Assembly: GCA_009493725.1 (NCBI GenBank)
Contig: VOGB01000004.1
Coordinates: forward strand, 868,001-932,000
DNA: 64,000 nucleotides
Source: Pseudoramibacter fermentans
GTDB taxonomy: Bacteria; Bacillota; Clostridia; Eubacteriales; Eubacteriaceae
Direction: 5' to 3'
Shown: positions 16,591-26,031 of the stretch, piece after piece
Numbering within the stretch: the stretch's first letter is position 1
Layout: every line of letters starts with the position of its first letter
The notes under the pieces: generated by a model
Seen by the model: only the letters and a program-made list of their open reading frames with translations
Told to the model about the DNA's origin: nothing
The model's database searches: none
Made by a program: the position numbers and the translations under genes

Positions 16591-17607
16591 TTATTTGCGA
16601 TAACCGTCCGGGTTTTTCTTCTGCCAATTCCAGGAATCCCGGCACATATCTTCCAAGTTGTGCTTAGCTGTCCAGCCGAGCACATCCTTCGCTTTGTCCG
16701 CGTTGGCCCAGAACTGCGGCAGATCGCCGGCCCGTCTCGGCCCAATTTCGTACGGAATTTTGACACCATTGGCTTCTTCAAAGGCGTGAACAATGTCCAA
16801 AACAGAATAGGGTGTGCCTGTCCCTAAATTAAAGATTTCCGTACCCTTGTGATTTTCCGCGTATTCGACCGCTTTGACATGGCCTTCCGCCAGGTCAACC
16901 ACGTGAAGATAGTCGCGGCGGCAAGTGCCGTCCGGCGTGTCGTAATCGTCGCCGAAAATCGTCAGATGATCCAGCTTGCCGATAGCCACCTGTGAAATAT
17001 AAGGCATTAGATTGTTCGGAATGCCCTTCGGGTCTTCTCCGATCATCCCGCTTTCGTGGGCACCGATCGGATTGAAGTAGCGAAGCAGAATCAGTGTCAT
17101 GTCCGGGTTGGCCACAACCGCGTCCTGCAGAATCTGTTCCATCATCGACTTCGTCCAGCCGTAAGGGTTGGTGCAGCTGCCTTTCGGCATCGTTTCAACG
17201 TAAGGGATCGGGTTTTCCGAGCCGTAAACTGTCGCAGACGACGAGAACACGAAGCGGCTGACGCCTGTTTCTGCCATGCATTCCAAAAGGGTCAGCGTCG
17301 TATCGATGTTATTGCGGTAATACAGCACCGGCTTTTGGACTGATTCACCAACAGCCTTCAAGCCCGCGAAGTGAATCACGCAGTCGATGTCATTCGATTT
17401 AAAAATTTTCATCATTGCGTCCCGATCCTGCACATCGGCTTCGTAATGCACGATCGGTTTGCCTGCCAGGGCTTCAACTCGTTTCACCGCTTCTGGCGAC
17501 GAATTGTAATAATTATCCACAATGACAACATCGTGTCCGTTTTCGATCAAGGACAGCGCCGTGTGGCTGCCAATGTAACCGGCTCCGCCGGCTAAAAGTA
17601 TGTTCAT
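16591..17607 (-). CDS. galE: UDP-glucose 4-epimerase
   Basis: A 338-residue extended short-chain dehydrogenase that interconverts UDP-glucose and UDP-galactose. The NAD loop GGAGYIGSHT starts at residue 7, the catalytic YGWTK is near residue 150, with SSSATVYG before it. It provides UDP-galactose, the substrate of the glf product, and so links central metabolism to the glycan loci on both sides. A perfect AGGAGG lies seven bases before the ATG and a near-consensus promoter about 45 bases upstream; polA and coaE may be read from the same transcript. Confidence 0.95.
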   Translation of the reverse strand: MNILLAGGAGYIGSHTALSLIENGHDVVIVDNYYNSSPEAVKRVEALAGKPIVHYEADVQDRDAMMKIFKSNDIDCVIHFAGLKAVGESVQKPVLYYRNNIDTTLTLLECMAETGVSRFVFSSSATVYGSENPIPYVETMPKGSCTNPYGWTKSMMEQILQDAVVANPDMTLILLRYFNPIGAHESGMIGEDPKGIPNNLMPYISQVAIGKLDHLTIFGDDYDTPDGTCRRDYLHVVDLAEGHVKAVEYAENHKGTEIFNLGTGTPYSVLDIVHAFEEANGVKIPYEIGPRRAGDLPQFWANADKAKDVLGWTAKHNLEDMCRDSWNWQKKNPDGYRK

Positions 17608-17649
17608 GGGAACCTCCTCGGAATCTTTATATTCGTGAAATTAGATTCT

Positions 17650-17678
17650 ATTATAACTCATTTATTTTATAATGCCAA
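17650..17678 (-). promoter_or_regulatory. Promoter of galE (and possibly polA-coaE)
   Basis: On the minus strand TTGGCA (17673-17678) and TATAAT (17650-17655) are separated by 17 bases, in the gap after the island terminator. Confidence 0.78.
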
Positions 17679-17710
17679 TTGATCATAGGTATGCTTAACG
17701 TTTATTCAAC

Positions 17711-17751
17711 AAATAAAAGCCTAATTGCTAAAATATAGCAGTCAGACTTTT
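17711..17751 (-). terminator. Terminator at the downstream end of the epimerase/cytidylyltransferase genes
   Basis: A long imperfect stem (arms 17715-17730 and 17736-17751, with two wobble pairs and one mismatch) is followed on the minus strand by a T-rich tail. It starts six bases past the epimerase stop codon and closes the island on this side. Confidence 0.65.
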
Positions 17752-17756
17752 ATCAC

Positions 17757-18794
17757 TTAAATATTTTGTTCCTTCATATCTTTTATCATTCTGCGATATG
17801 CTTCTTCTAATCCCACTTCAGGTTGCCATCCTAAAGCTTGAAGCTTGTCAGAATTTATTTTCATTTTCGTATCGGCAGCGTATCCATAGCGATTATCGTC
17901 AGGTATATCAAATACAACTTTGATTTCATTGTTAGCGATTTTGTCTGCAACCATATTAGCCATATCAACAATCCTCATATGAGATTCAGGATTTGCAACA
18001 TTGTACGCTTCTCCATTTTTCCCCTTGAGTAAAATAGTAAACAATCCCGTCACACAATCTGAAGTATAACAATAATTGCCTTCAGATTGTCCCTTGCTAT
18101 GTAGAACAATGTCCTGACCATTAATCGCACTTCTTGCAAATTGCGCAAATACACGATTTTCGCCTGGTAATATTCCCGCACCAAAAGTTTGCGCTAATCT
18201 CGCAATTTTCACCGGAACATCATATTCTGAAAAATAGGCTTCACACATATTTTCACAAAGACGTTTACTCTCCGGATAATTACTTCTTATCTTTAATGGA
18301 TCGACATAACCTAGATCAGTTTCCCGAACCTCATGATCTAAATCGTCAAAGGCTCCGTACATTTCCATAGAAGACACATAGACAACCGATTGACAGTTTT
18401 TTTCTTTTGCCAAATTCAAAACATTTTTGGTTCCCTCGACTGAAGTAAGGATGGTTTCAACCGGTTTCTCAATCATGGTTTTTGACGTTGTAATTGAAGC
18501 ACAATGAAAAATATAATCAACTTGTTCTGAAATATCAATTTCCTGCGTCACATTTCCGACAACAATTTTTAAATTATCCGAACTGGTTTGTTTAAAAATA
18601 TTTTTCGCTTTTTCTTCATTTCGGACAAACGCGAGCACCTTAATCTTGCCAATTGTTAAAAGTGACCTCACCAAAGATACACCAATCAGCCCTGTCGCTC
18701 CAGTCACCAGAACGGTTTTTCCCTTCATTTTTTGGTAAGGCAGCTGGCAACTTGCCACGTTTTTTAAGTCTTCAGATAAAACTGTTCTCTCCAT
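17757..18794 (-). CDS. NAD-dependent epimerase/dehydratase (SDR), partner of a cytidylyltransferase
   Basis: A 345-residue extended SDR enzyme. The cofactor loop TVLVTGATGLIGVSLV, the catalytic serine area VVYVSSMEMYG and the NYPESKRLCE (YxxxK-like, with Y in NYPESK) are all present. It directly follows an IspD/TarI-like cytidylyltransferase. Such pairs make CDP-linked polyols in some Gram-positive capsule loci, for example the arabinitol genes abp1/abp2 of pneumococcus, so a CDP-alditol product is an inference. ATG 18794 is favoured by AGAGG eight bases upstream; the open frame to 18845 would overlap the cytidylyltransferase. Confidence 0.8.
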   Translation of the reverse strand: MERTVLSEDLKNVASCQLPYQKMKGKTVLVTGATGLIGVSLVRSLLTIGKIKVLAFVRNEEKAKNIFKQTSSDNLKIVVGNVTQEIDISEQVDYIFHCASITTSKTMIEKPVETILTSVEGTKNVLNLAKEKNCQSVVYVSSMEMYGAFDDLDHEVRETDLGYVDPLKIRSNYPESKRLCENMCEAYFSEYDVPVKIARLAQTFGAGILPGENRVFAQFARSAINGQDIVLHSKGQSEGNYCYTSDCVTGLFTILLKGKNGEAYNVANPESHMRIVDMANMVADKIANNEIKVVFDIPDDNRYGYAADTKMKINSDKLQALGWQPEVGLEEAYRRMIKDMKEQNI

Positions 18795-18816
18795 CAATTC
18801 ATCCTCTATTAACTTT

Positions 18817-19548
18817 CTAATCATCCAAGCCATACAGCTGATCATTTTCTTTTATCTCAAGAATCGTTCTAGCCATAAAAAAGTCCTCTGGTGTCGTGAT
18901 CTTAATGTTCTGATTTGGTCCGTCTATGAGATGCAGCTTATACCCGTAATATTGCATCATTGTACAGGAATCAATAAAGTCTTTTTCCCCTTCACTTAAC
19001 GCTTTTTCGTGAGCATTCAGTATATCCTTCAGCCAAAAACTTTGCGGTGCCTTGGCTACTCTCGAATTATTTCGGCTTGGAATATAATCAATAGTTGATT
19101 CCGATTCTTCTACCACTAGAATGGTTTCCTTAACCTTCGCCGTCGTAATTGCCGAACCATATTTTTTCACTGTTTCTATATTGTCCGTGATTAATTTTTC
19201 ATTAATTAAAGGTCTAACACCATCATGAATCAAAACAATAGATTCTTGTTGACCAGCAACATTTTCTGCCGCCTTTAACCCATTGTATATTGAAAGCTGA
19301 CCTGTTTCGCCACCTGGAACAACCTGCTTTACTTTTTTGATTCTATACTGATCAAGCAGCTCCATTAGATAAGCCATCCATCCTTCAACGCAAACCACAA
19401 CAATGGCATCAATTAACGGATGCCGTTCAAATTGATCAATCGTATGAATAATAATCGGTTTATTATACATATTCAAAAACTGTTTAGGTCTGTCTTTACT
19501 GTGCATACGACGCCCAACGCCGCCTGCAAAAATTACTGCAATGTTCAT
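18817..19548 (-). CDS. IspD/TarI-like cytidylyltransferase
   Basis: A 243-residue nucleotidyltransferase of the IspD family: FAGGVGRRMHSKDRPKQF at the N-terminus, VLIHDGVRPLI in the middle and NIKITTPEDFF near the end. The family transfers CMP to polyol phosphates such as methylerythritol phosphate (IspD) or ribitol phosphate (TarI). Its place beside a sugar-modifying SDR in a glycan island favours a polyol phosphate destined for the surface polymer rather than isoprenoid synthesis. Composition is AT-rich, unlike the housekeeping genes. Ribosome site is weak. Confidence 0.82.
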   Translation of the reverse strand: MNIAVIFAGGVGRRMHSKDRPKQFLNMYNKPIIIHTIDQFERHPLIDAIVVVCVEGWMAYLMELLDQYRIKKVKQVVPGGETGQLSIYNGLKAAENVAGQQESIVLIHDGVRPLINEKLITDNIETVKKYGSAITTAKVKETILVVEESESTIDYIPSRNNSRVAKAPQSFWLKDILNAHEKALSEGEKDFIDSCTMMQYYGYKLHLIDGPNQNIKITTPEDFFMARTILEIKENDQLYGLDD

Positions 19549-19774
19549 ATCGATCTATTAACCCCAAGTATTGAAAATATATTATCTATTATTTGATTTT
19601 ATCACAGGCTATTTTAAAGATGAAGTGATTCTTTTCCTCTGAACTATTAAATAAATTATAATAAATGAATGATGTAAATCTTTATCTTAAATAAAGATGA
19701 TTAAATCCCTTAAAAGTTTAAAAGATAATAAAGAGTGGCCAAAGCTCATTTAGTATAAAATAGAATTCTCTAAA

Positions 19775-20896
19775 TTATCTCATATATTTTATCTTAAATT
19801 GGTTAATTAATGTGGTTGCTGTTTGCAGCATTTTCGGTTCAAATAGCACTTGCCGTACCATATCTATTGCTGAACCGACGATAAATACAACTATCACAAC
19901 TAAAAAAGCATAAAGCGGAAACCATCGACTTGCATAAAGTAAATCAACTTTAAAAATTTTATCCCAAATTAAACTTCTAAATGGACCAAACTCATGAATA
20001 AGGTATATTCCAAAAGTTGTACTTGCTATTTTATTTATTAATTCTTGAGAACCAATATTGATAGACTCAAATAATTTAAAAGAGGAAACTGCACAAACTG
20101 GCCAGCAAATAGATATTTGTACCTGGGAAATTAATAAATATTTTATCCTGCTAAAAGTTGAAATATTTAATGCGTTTAAATATATACAATATGCATCAAT
20201 AACCCAAAAAATAATAAAAAATACGATAAGAAATATTCTTCTCTTGGATTCTATCTTTTTTCCAAATAACCTTATGAATCCTCCAATACTATAAAAGAAA
20301 ATAGCCGTTGTTACGTAATAATAAGGCGTACCTAAAGATCCTATTGAGTACCATATTATCCAAAATATTACTAAAAAAATAAAGTAGCCTTCCTTTGTAA
20401 AACGATTCAAAAGTTTATTAAAAAAAGGTAATAACAAAATAAGCATCACATAAGCTGAAATAAACCACCATACACCACCTGTAGCAGGATTAAATACAGC
20501 TAACATTATGGGAATTAATATCGAATTTACTTTACTTTCCGGCATAGGAAGTACACCAACATAAAGAAGAATTATATAGATAATTGAATTAATTAACCCA
20601 TAAAATGCTCCTTCAAGGACTATTTTTTTCAGCGAAAACGAACGTTTGTTAATCAAAAAATATCCTGTAAGCATGAAAAAAATTCCAACGCCAATCTTAC
20701 CTCCTGGAGCGAATAAGCAATCCACTATTTTATTTAACAAACTTCCATTTCTCCATATCACATAAGCTGTACTTCCCTCAAGATCATGTTGAATTCCATG
20801 GCCAGCAAAATGATGCGCAATAATCATTATCATTGCAATGACTCTTAATAATTCAAAATTAGATTTTCTTGTCCTAACTTTAGCTGCATGTTGCAT
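19775..20896 (-). CDS. Membrane acyltransferase (acyltransferase-3 family)
   Basis: A 373-residue integral membrane protein of the acyltransferase-3 family, which moves acetyl or other acyl groups onto surface sugars. The usual start ELLRVIAMIMIIAHHFAGHG holds the conserved histidine pair; GVGIFFMLTGYF and GGVWWFISAYVMLILLLP follow, and about ten hydrophobic helices run to the end. The substrate is probably a sugar of the glycan made by this island. Very AT-rich. GTGAGG precedes ATG 20896. The 226 bases downstream (19549-19774) show only AT-rich sequence and a weak 8-bp hairpin (19678-19698). Confidence 0.85.
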   Translation of the reverse strand: MQHAAKVRTRKSNFELLRVIAMIMIIAHHFAGHGIQHDLEGSTAYVIWRNGSLLNKIVDCLFAPGGKIGVGIFFMLTGYFLINKRSFSLKKIVLEGAFYGLINSIIYIILLYVGVLPMPESKVNSILIPIMLAVFNPATGGVWWFISAYVMLILLLPFFNKLLNRFTKEGYFIFLVIFWIIWYSIGSLGTPYYYVTTAIFFYSIGGFIRLFGKKIESKRRIFLIVFFIIFWVIDAYCIYLNALNISTFSRIKYLLISQVQISICWPVCAVSSFKLFESINIGSQELINKIASTTFGIYLIHEFGPFRSLIWDKIFKVDLLYASRWFPLYAFLVVIVVFIVGSAIDMVRQVLFEPKMLQTATTLINQFKIKYMR

Positions 20897-20931
20897 CAAA
20901 GCCTCACTTAATTACTTGTTTTTTACATCAA

Positions 20932-20965
20932 TAAGCCCTTTTGCAAATTATTGCAAAAGGGCTTA
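20932..20965 (-). terminator. Hairpin after the large GH25 lysozyme gene
   Basis: A perfect 15-bp stem with a four-base loop (arms 20932-20946 and 20951-20965), 24 bases past the lysozyme stop codon. The T-tract after it is poor, but the stem is strong enough to act as a terminator. Confidence 0.7.
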
Positions 20966-20988
20966 AATTCAATCTTTGTTTATCTTAA

Positions 20989-23592
20989 TTAGAAATTCGA
21001 ATACGCTTTATTCATATCAATACTGCCTGACAACCCCGGCACGCTTCCCTGGTCACTGTACTGCCAAATATCAATATGATTACTGTACTGCGGTTTCGAA
21101 GAACTATTCCACGAATACGGATACTGTGCATACCAAATCTTATAATCTTTAATCATACTGTAATCTAAATGGTTGTTAAGCCAATTTTGATTTGCATAAA
21201 TCATCGGCGTGTATCCTGCTTTTTTCACTTCTTCACAGAAGGCGATAGCGTTTTTCGACTGCTGTGTTTTACTCAAATAAGAGATTCGATCGTCCTCCAA
21301 ATCGATACATATCGGCATCTTTAGGCTTCTACCATTTAACAAGCTGATAGCGTAATCCGCTTCTTGACGTGCTTCATTTTCATCATCTGCGTAGCTGTAT
21401 ACATAAACACCAAATGGCATGCCTGCTGCTGTCGCGTTTGTGTAATTGTTATTGAACTGCTTATCCATCGCGCCATTTCCTGCATGTCCCCAAGCAATAC
21501 GCAGCATTGCAAAGGAATACCCTGCATTTTTCGCTTTACGCCAGTTATCTGTGCTAATGTAACCCTGCCATTCAGATACGTCGATACCTAAATTGCCTGT
21601 CTTAACTGAACTCAGCGACACATAGGGTTGATCCGTGCTTCCCGGCGCGGCGGCAGTCTTCGGTAAAACACAAATCTGAACAGCTTCTGCCCGCAATCCA
21701 CCGTTTAATGTTCCGGCCCATACACCATTTTTTGTCCAGCCGAGCCAACCATATTTTTCACTATGGACACGATACCAAACATTCATTGTACTCGAGGCAT
21801 TCCCTTGCAGCTTAATCTGAACCGCTTCTATCCGCTTGCCTTGGCCCGTTGTACCTGAATAAGTATCAGATTTACTGCTGTCGGTCCAATTCGATTCTGT
21901 CCCTTTATCCTGAACATAGGCACGATACAATATAGATGAATCGCCCGATGCTGTGTCGGATAACTTAATTTGCAGTGCCTCCATTCGAAGAGACCGTCCA
22001 GTTGTGCCTGAAGTTTGCCTCGAAGATGTCCAACTCTGCCATCCAATATCTTGGACATGACTCCGATAAGATATCGTATAATTTTTTGTTAAATAGTCCG
22101 AAGAAAGCTCCGCTGCACTAATTTTCCCCAGCTGTTGTGGTGCCGCATCTCCTTTTGGAACCAGTTTAATTACAATCGCTTCGATCCTTAAACTATACCC
22201 CTGGCTCCCAGCGGTCTCACCGTTTTTCGCCCAGCCAAGCCAACCATAATTTTGTATGTGAACCGCATAATAAATATCATATTGTTCGCTGATTGAACTG
22301 TCTAATTTGATCTGGATTGCTTCGAGACGTTTGGATTGCCCTGTCGTACCGGAAGTCTGATTGTTATTACGCCAGCTTGTCCAACCTTTATCTTGAATAT
22401 GCGTTCTGTACGAAATACTTGTGGTTGTATTTTTTAAATTATCTGCGGTAAGATTGATTTTTAAAGCTTCTAACCGAAGGGATTTTCCAGTCGCTCCTGC
22501 AACCGTGCCATCTTTAACTGTTTTTGACCATCCTGTATTTTGTTGATGTACACTGTATTGAATATGCGGATTTTGGAGGTCCGAAGCGTTATAGCTGCTC
22601 TTCGATACTTTGCCTAAAGCGTTCGGTGCTGTTACTCCTTTGTTGACAATCACGACTTCAATAGCCTCTACCCGCTTGGACAGCCCAACCGTTCCAGAGA
22701 TTTCTCCATTTTTAGCCCAGTTTAGCCAACCATAATCTTGAACATACGCTGTGTAATATATATCATATTTACTTGAGTCATTTCCAGTTAAACTTATTTT
22801 TAATGCCTCCAGACGTTTACTTTGTCCAGTTGTGCCAGCTAATGCGCCAGTTGATTTGGTATCTTGCCAACCTAAATCCTGAACATGTGCTGAATAAGAA
22901 ATTCCCAAATTAGACTGACTTGTTTTCAAAGAGATACCTTCTAATCGCAAATTCTGTCCGATAGTTCCTGCAACCTGCCCGCCATTAACCGCTTTCAAAG
23001 TTCCTTTGTTTTGCACGTGGGCCTGAACCTGCAAAGACGTATTTGCTGAACTAGAATACGTTGTTTGTGTTCCAATTTTTATCGTAAACTTTTGGGCTGA
23101 CGAGCTGCTGTTTTGATAAAGATCGACATTTGCTCCGTTTGTAGCCGTACCGCCCTCCACATTCATAACCTTGTCATCTGAACATGCCGGCTGAAGTGTA
23201 TACGTTCCGTCTGATTCTAAATTTAATTTCCATTTTTGAGCAGACGACCCATTATCGTCGTAAACTTGAATATTCGTACCGTTTTTATCGGCTGCATTAT
23301 TCACGTCTAAGGCCTTCTGGACTCCTTTGTTTAAAATCTTATACTGGCCATTTCCAATCGGGATAAACTCCCAAAATTGGTCCGCGCTGTAAGTATTATT
23401 TTCAAGGATAATTACATTGTTAACATCTCTCGAAACTGCCTTATCTCCAATTAATATCTGCGCCGTAAAGCTGTCCTGTGGCAAGCTTGAAGCTGCGTGG
23501 ACAGTTCCAGTTGAAAACACGAAGAAAAAAACAGCTAAACAAAAAATCATTCCTATCAATAAATTGCGAGATATACGCTTTAAACCACTCAT
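20989..23592 (-). CDS. Secreted GH25 lysozyme with ricin-type lectin domain and nine ChW repeats
   Basis: An 867-residue exported protein. A signal peptide (about residues 1-33, ending VHA) leads to a ricin-type beta-trefoil (about 45-172, with repeated SAQKWK/SAQKF motifs), then nine ChW repeats (about 185-640), each with H/YVQDxGW and GTTGxSxRLEA. The C-terminal 200 residues are a GH25 muramidase: GIDVSEWQG at its start and MPICIDLEDD carrying the catalytic acids. It should bind wall or host sugars and cleave peptidoglycan. Repeats 3, 6 and 9 are each followed by a proline-containing linker, giving a three-by-three layout. AAAGGATGG precedes the ATG. It may remodel the wall where the island's polymer is attached. 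Confidence 0.9.
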   Translation of the reverse strand: MSGLKRISRNLLIGMIFCLAVFFFVFSTGTVHAASSLPQDSFTAQILIGDKAVSRDVNNVIILENNTYSADQFWEFIPIGNGQYKILNKGVQKALDVNNAADKNGTNIQVYDDNGSSAQKWKLNLESDGTYTLQPACSDDKVMNVEGGTATNGANVDLYQNSSSSAQKFTIKIGTQTTYSSSANTSLQVQAHVQNKGTLKAVNGGQVAGTIGQNLRLEGISLKTSQSNLGISYSAHVQDLGWQDTKSTGALAGTTGQSKRLEALKISLTGNDSSKYDIYYTAYVQDYGWLNWAKNGEISGTVGLSKRVEAIEVVIVNKGVTAPNALGKVSKSSYNASDLQNPHIQYSVHQQNTGWSKTVKDGTVAGATGKSLRLEALKINLTADNLKNTTTSISYRTHIQDKGWTSWRNNNQTSGTTGQSKRLEAIQIKLDSSISEQYDIYYAVHIQNYGWLGWAKNGETAGSQGYSLRIEAIVIKLVPKGDAAPQQLGKISAAELSSDYLTKNYTISYRSHVQDIGWQSWTSSRQTSGTTGRSLRMEALQIKLSDTASGDSSILYRAYVQDKGTESNWTDSSKSDTYSGTTGQGKRIEAVQIKLQGNASSTMNVWYRVHSEKYGWLGWTKNGVWAGTLNGGLRAEAVQICVLPKTAAAPGSTDQPYVSLSSVKTGNLGIDVSEWQGYISTDNWRKAKNAGYSFAMLRIAWGHAGNGAMDKQFNNNYTNATAAGMPFGVYVYSYADDENEARQEADYAISLLNGRSLKMPICIDLEDDRISYLSKTQQSKNAIAFCEEVKKAGYTPMIYANQNWLNNHLDYSMIKDYKIWYAQYPYSWNSSSKPQYSNHIDIWQYSDQGSVPGLSGSIDMNKAYSNF

Positions 23593-23636
23593 GTAACCAT
23601 CCTTTCAAGTAAGTTAAATCTATTATTTCATTTTTA

Positions 23637-23665
23637 ATTATACTTAAAATATTTTTTTAAGTAAA
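23637..23665 (-). promoter_or_regulatory. Promoter of the GH25 lysozyme gene
   Basis: On the minus strand TTTACT (23660-23665) and TATAAT (23637-23642) are separated by 17 bases, 45 bases before the start codon. Confidence 0.6.
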
Positions 23666-23704
23666 GCCACTTCTCAATTCTTAATTTGGTTTTTCGCTTT
23701 TTTC

Positions 23705-23733
23705 TTGAAAAATAAGATGAGCACATTTAGAAT
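23705..23733 (+). promoter_or_regulatory. Promoter of the GtrA-like gene
   Basis: TTGAAA (23705-23710) and TAGAAT (23728-23733) separated by 17 bases, 33 bases before the gtrA start and divergent from the lysozyme promoter. Confidence 0.6.
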
Positions 23734-23766
23734 AAAAGTATTACAGTAAATTTTAAGGGAGCGAAC

Positions 23767-24201
23767 ATGAAAAAATACATATATTCACTTTATATAAAAT
23801 ATAAAGAAATTATCAATTATTTAATTGTTGGCGTTTTAACAACGATTATTAGTTTAGCCGTTTATTATCTTTGCACTATTACTTTTTTAAACCCAAAAAA
23901 TGCATTTCAATTACAGCTTGCAAACGTCATTTCATGGATCGTCTCTGTGACTTTTGCCTATTTTACAAACCGTAAATACGTTTTTGAAAGCAAAAATCCG
24001 CATATTTTTAAAGAAGCTTCTGCTTTCTTCTTAGCAAGAGTCGGAACGTTGCTCATGGATATGGGAATCATGTTTTTATGTGTGACCTTAATGGGCATGA
24101 ATGATAAAATTGCCAAGTTGATTTCTCAAGTTGTGGTCATTATCAGCAACTACATTTTCAGTAAACTGTTTGTCTTTAAAAAAGGGCAAAATGAAAAATA
24201 A
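23767..24201 (+). CDS. gtrA: GtrA family membrane protein (putative lipid-linked sugar flippase)
   Basis: A 144-residue protein with four hydrophobic helices, typical of GtrA: INYLIVGVLTTIISLAVYY, then WIVSVTFAYFTNRKYVFES, and a final ISNYIFSKLFVFKKG. In serotype-converting systems GtrA is thought to flip undecaprenyl-phosphate-linked glucose across the membrane. Next to it lies a GtrII-type transferase, and a GtrB-type enzyme is encoded 2.5 kb further on the other strand, so all three parts of such a module are present. GGGAG lies five bases before the ATG. These are the first plus-strand genes after a long minus-strand stretch. Confidence 0.87.
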   Translation: MKKYIYSLYIKYKEIINYLIVGVLTTIISLAVYYLCTITFLNPKNAFQLQLANVISWIVSVTFAYFTNRKYVFESKNPHIFKEASAFFLARVGTLLMDMGIMFLCVTLMGMNDKIAKLISQVVVIISNYIFSKLFVFKKGQNEK

Positions 24202-24280
24202 CAATTTTTTATATTAAACTATTTTAGAAAAATTTGTTAAGAATAAAATTAATATGGTGTATAGAAAGGCAAAATAATTA

Positions 24281-25879
24281 ATGGAAAAAAATATAAAACA
24301 ATCCTCTAAATTAATAATTATCAAGATCGTAAAAGATCATTGGAAAGAATTAATTGCTGCTGTGATCTTTGCATTTATTCTTTATTCAGTTATGATCACG
24401 AATGAATTAACCAATACATATGATGGTATGTGGAAAGGTGTTTACGGATATGCTGGTGCTTGGGAACTATCAATAGGAAGATGGTTTTGGCTCACACTTG
24501 ATCGAGTACGTTTAGGTGTAACAACTGAACCAGGAATCAGCCTGCTCTCTCTTTTGATTTTTTCTGTCGGAAATATAATTGTTGCTGATCTACTTCAAAT
24601 TCAGGGAAAATTATCCAAAATCATTTTCCATACATTTATGCTGGCAAATACAGCTGTTTGTATTTTTCTTTCATACCGGTACATGACTTTGACATTCGCC
24701 TTTTCATATTTATTGAGTGTATTAGGCGCTCTTGCGATCATTTCAATGTATCAATACAATTGCAATAAAATAGTATACTCAATTTTAGCTGTTGTATTTA
24801 TCACACTATCTTTAGGACTTTATCAAGCCAATATTGGATGTACTTTTGTTATGCTTCTAGTCGTTTTGATTAAAAATTTATGGATTAATCAAAATAACTC
24901 TATCAAGCATTATATAAAGATAATGATCCACGCTATTTTATTAATTGGATGTGCTTGTATTGCTTATGCCGGAATTTGGAATCTATGTCTTTCTCTGATG
25001 CATGTTGAAAAGGGCAATTATCATGGTGCTGGCTCAGTTAGCGTTTTTTCAATCCTCTCCAAATTACCAAAAACGATTCATCTAACATACACTTCTTTTT
25101 GTGCGTATTTTTTGCCCGGACAGTGGCAAAATATATATCAAGCTCATTACATTTTTTCCGCAGCAGTTTTTATTTTGTTCATTATCATTATCATTTACTC
25201 GATTTTCAATAGAACAAAATGGTCTTACAAAATTCTTTCATTAATTAGTATTATTTTATTACCGTTATTAGCAAACACTTGTTTACTGCTTGCACCAGAA
25301 TCAGGCAGTATGCAATTGCAAATGACAATGCCAATGGCCATGATTATTCCCGGAATTTTCGGATTAATTAGTTCTATCGATAAAAAAGATCATAATCTCA
25401 AACTTGCCACGCCAGTTTCTATCATTTATTTTATGTTTGTTATATTTATTGCTTTTGGAAATATTATGATGGTCTCAACAGATCAACATGTTATGCTGCA
25501 GTCAAAAAATAACAGCATTACTTTAATGAACCGTATCATAACAAATACTTCGGAAGAGTTAAATGCCGCAAATGAAAATAATATGCCAGTAATTTTTGCA
25601 GGTACCCCCGCAAATAGTCCACTTTACCAAAAAGATTTATTTTGGGATAAATCAAATCACTTTGCACACTACGGCGAATTTTGGATAGGCGGTAATTGTG
25701 TAACTCAAAGCTATTATGGTTTTCTACGAGATTGTGGCATAAATATTAATTTACTCACTGATGATCAAAAATATCATCAAATTACTGATTCTAAAGAAGT
25801 TCAAAAAATGCCAATGTATCCTCGAAATGGTTATGTAAAAGAAATTGATGGATGTTTAGTTATTAAAATTTCACAATAA
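24281..25879 (+). CDS. GtrII-type membrane glucosyltransferase
   Basis: A 532-residue polytopic protein matching the glucosyltransferase family found in Gtr serotype-conversion systems. It starts with a hydrophobic helix and the loop TYDGMWKGVYGYAGAWELSIGRWFW, whose Asp and Arg resemble the catalytic loop of GT-C enzymes; about ten helices follow, and the last 100 residues form an exported globular tail. It would move a sugar from undecaprenyl phosphate, made by the GtrB-like enzyme and flipped by GtrA, onto an external polymer. AAAGG lies rather far (about 14 bases) before the ATG. Very AT-rich. Confidence 0.82.
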   Translation: MEKNIKQSSKLIIIKIVKDHWKELIAAVIFAFILYSVMITNELTNTYDGMWKGVYGYAGAWELSIGRWFWLTLDRVRLGVTTEPGISLLSLLIFSVGNIIVADLLQIQGKLSKIIFHTFMLANTAVCIFLSYRYMTLTFAFSYLLSVLGALAIISMYQYNCNKIVYSILAVVFITLSLGLYQANIGCTFVMLLVVLIKNLWINQNNSIKHYIKIMIHAILLIGCACIAYAGIWNLCLSLMHVEKGNYHGAGSVSVFSILSKLPKTIHLTYTSFCAYFLPGQWQNIYQAHYIFSAAVFILFIIIIIYSIFNRTKWSYKILSLISIILLPLLANTCLLLAPESGSMQLQMTMPMAMIIPGIFGLISSIDKKDHNLKLATPVSIIYFMFVIFIAFGNIMMVSTDQHVMLQSKNNSITLMNRIITNTSEELNAANENNMPVIFAGTPANSPLYQKDLFWDKSNHFAHYGEFWIGGNCVTQSYYGFLRDCGININLLTDDQKYHQITDSKEVQKMPMYPRNGYVKEIDGCLVIKISQ

Positions 25880-25889
25880 TATAAATCAT

Positions 25890-25912
25890 AACCACCGGCT
25901 CAGCCGGTGGTT
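25890..25912. repeat. End hairpin of the IS200-like remnant (right end)
   Basis: Two 11-base arms (AACCACCGGCT and its complement) around one central base. The core ACCGGC/GCCGGT recurs at 26545-26561. It is also placed to act as a hairpin after the gtrII-like gene. Confidence 0.7.
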
Positions 25913-26031
25913 TGTGTTAGCCCTATAAGGGCCTGTTACCGACCAACATCTTAAGATGTTCGAAATAGTTCGCTTTCCGCTCCACTTCTTTCTTCTGTAA
26001 CTCTTTTCCCGACTAACCCTAAAGGGTTACT

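Noticed and set aside
19549..19774. A gene between the cytidylyltransferase and the acyltransferase
   Set aside because: The 226 bases contain only short AT-rich frames and a weak hairpin.
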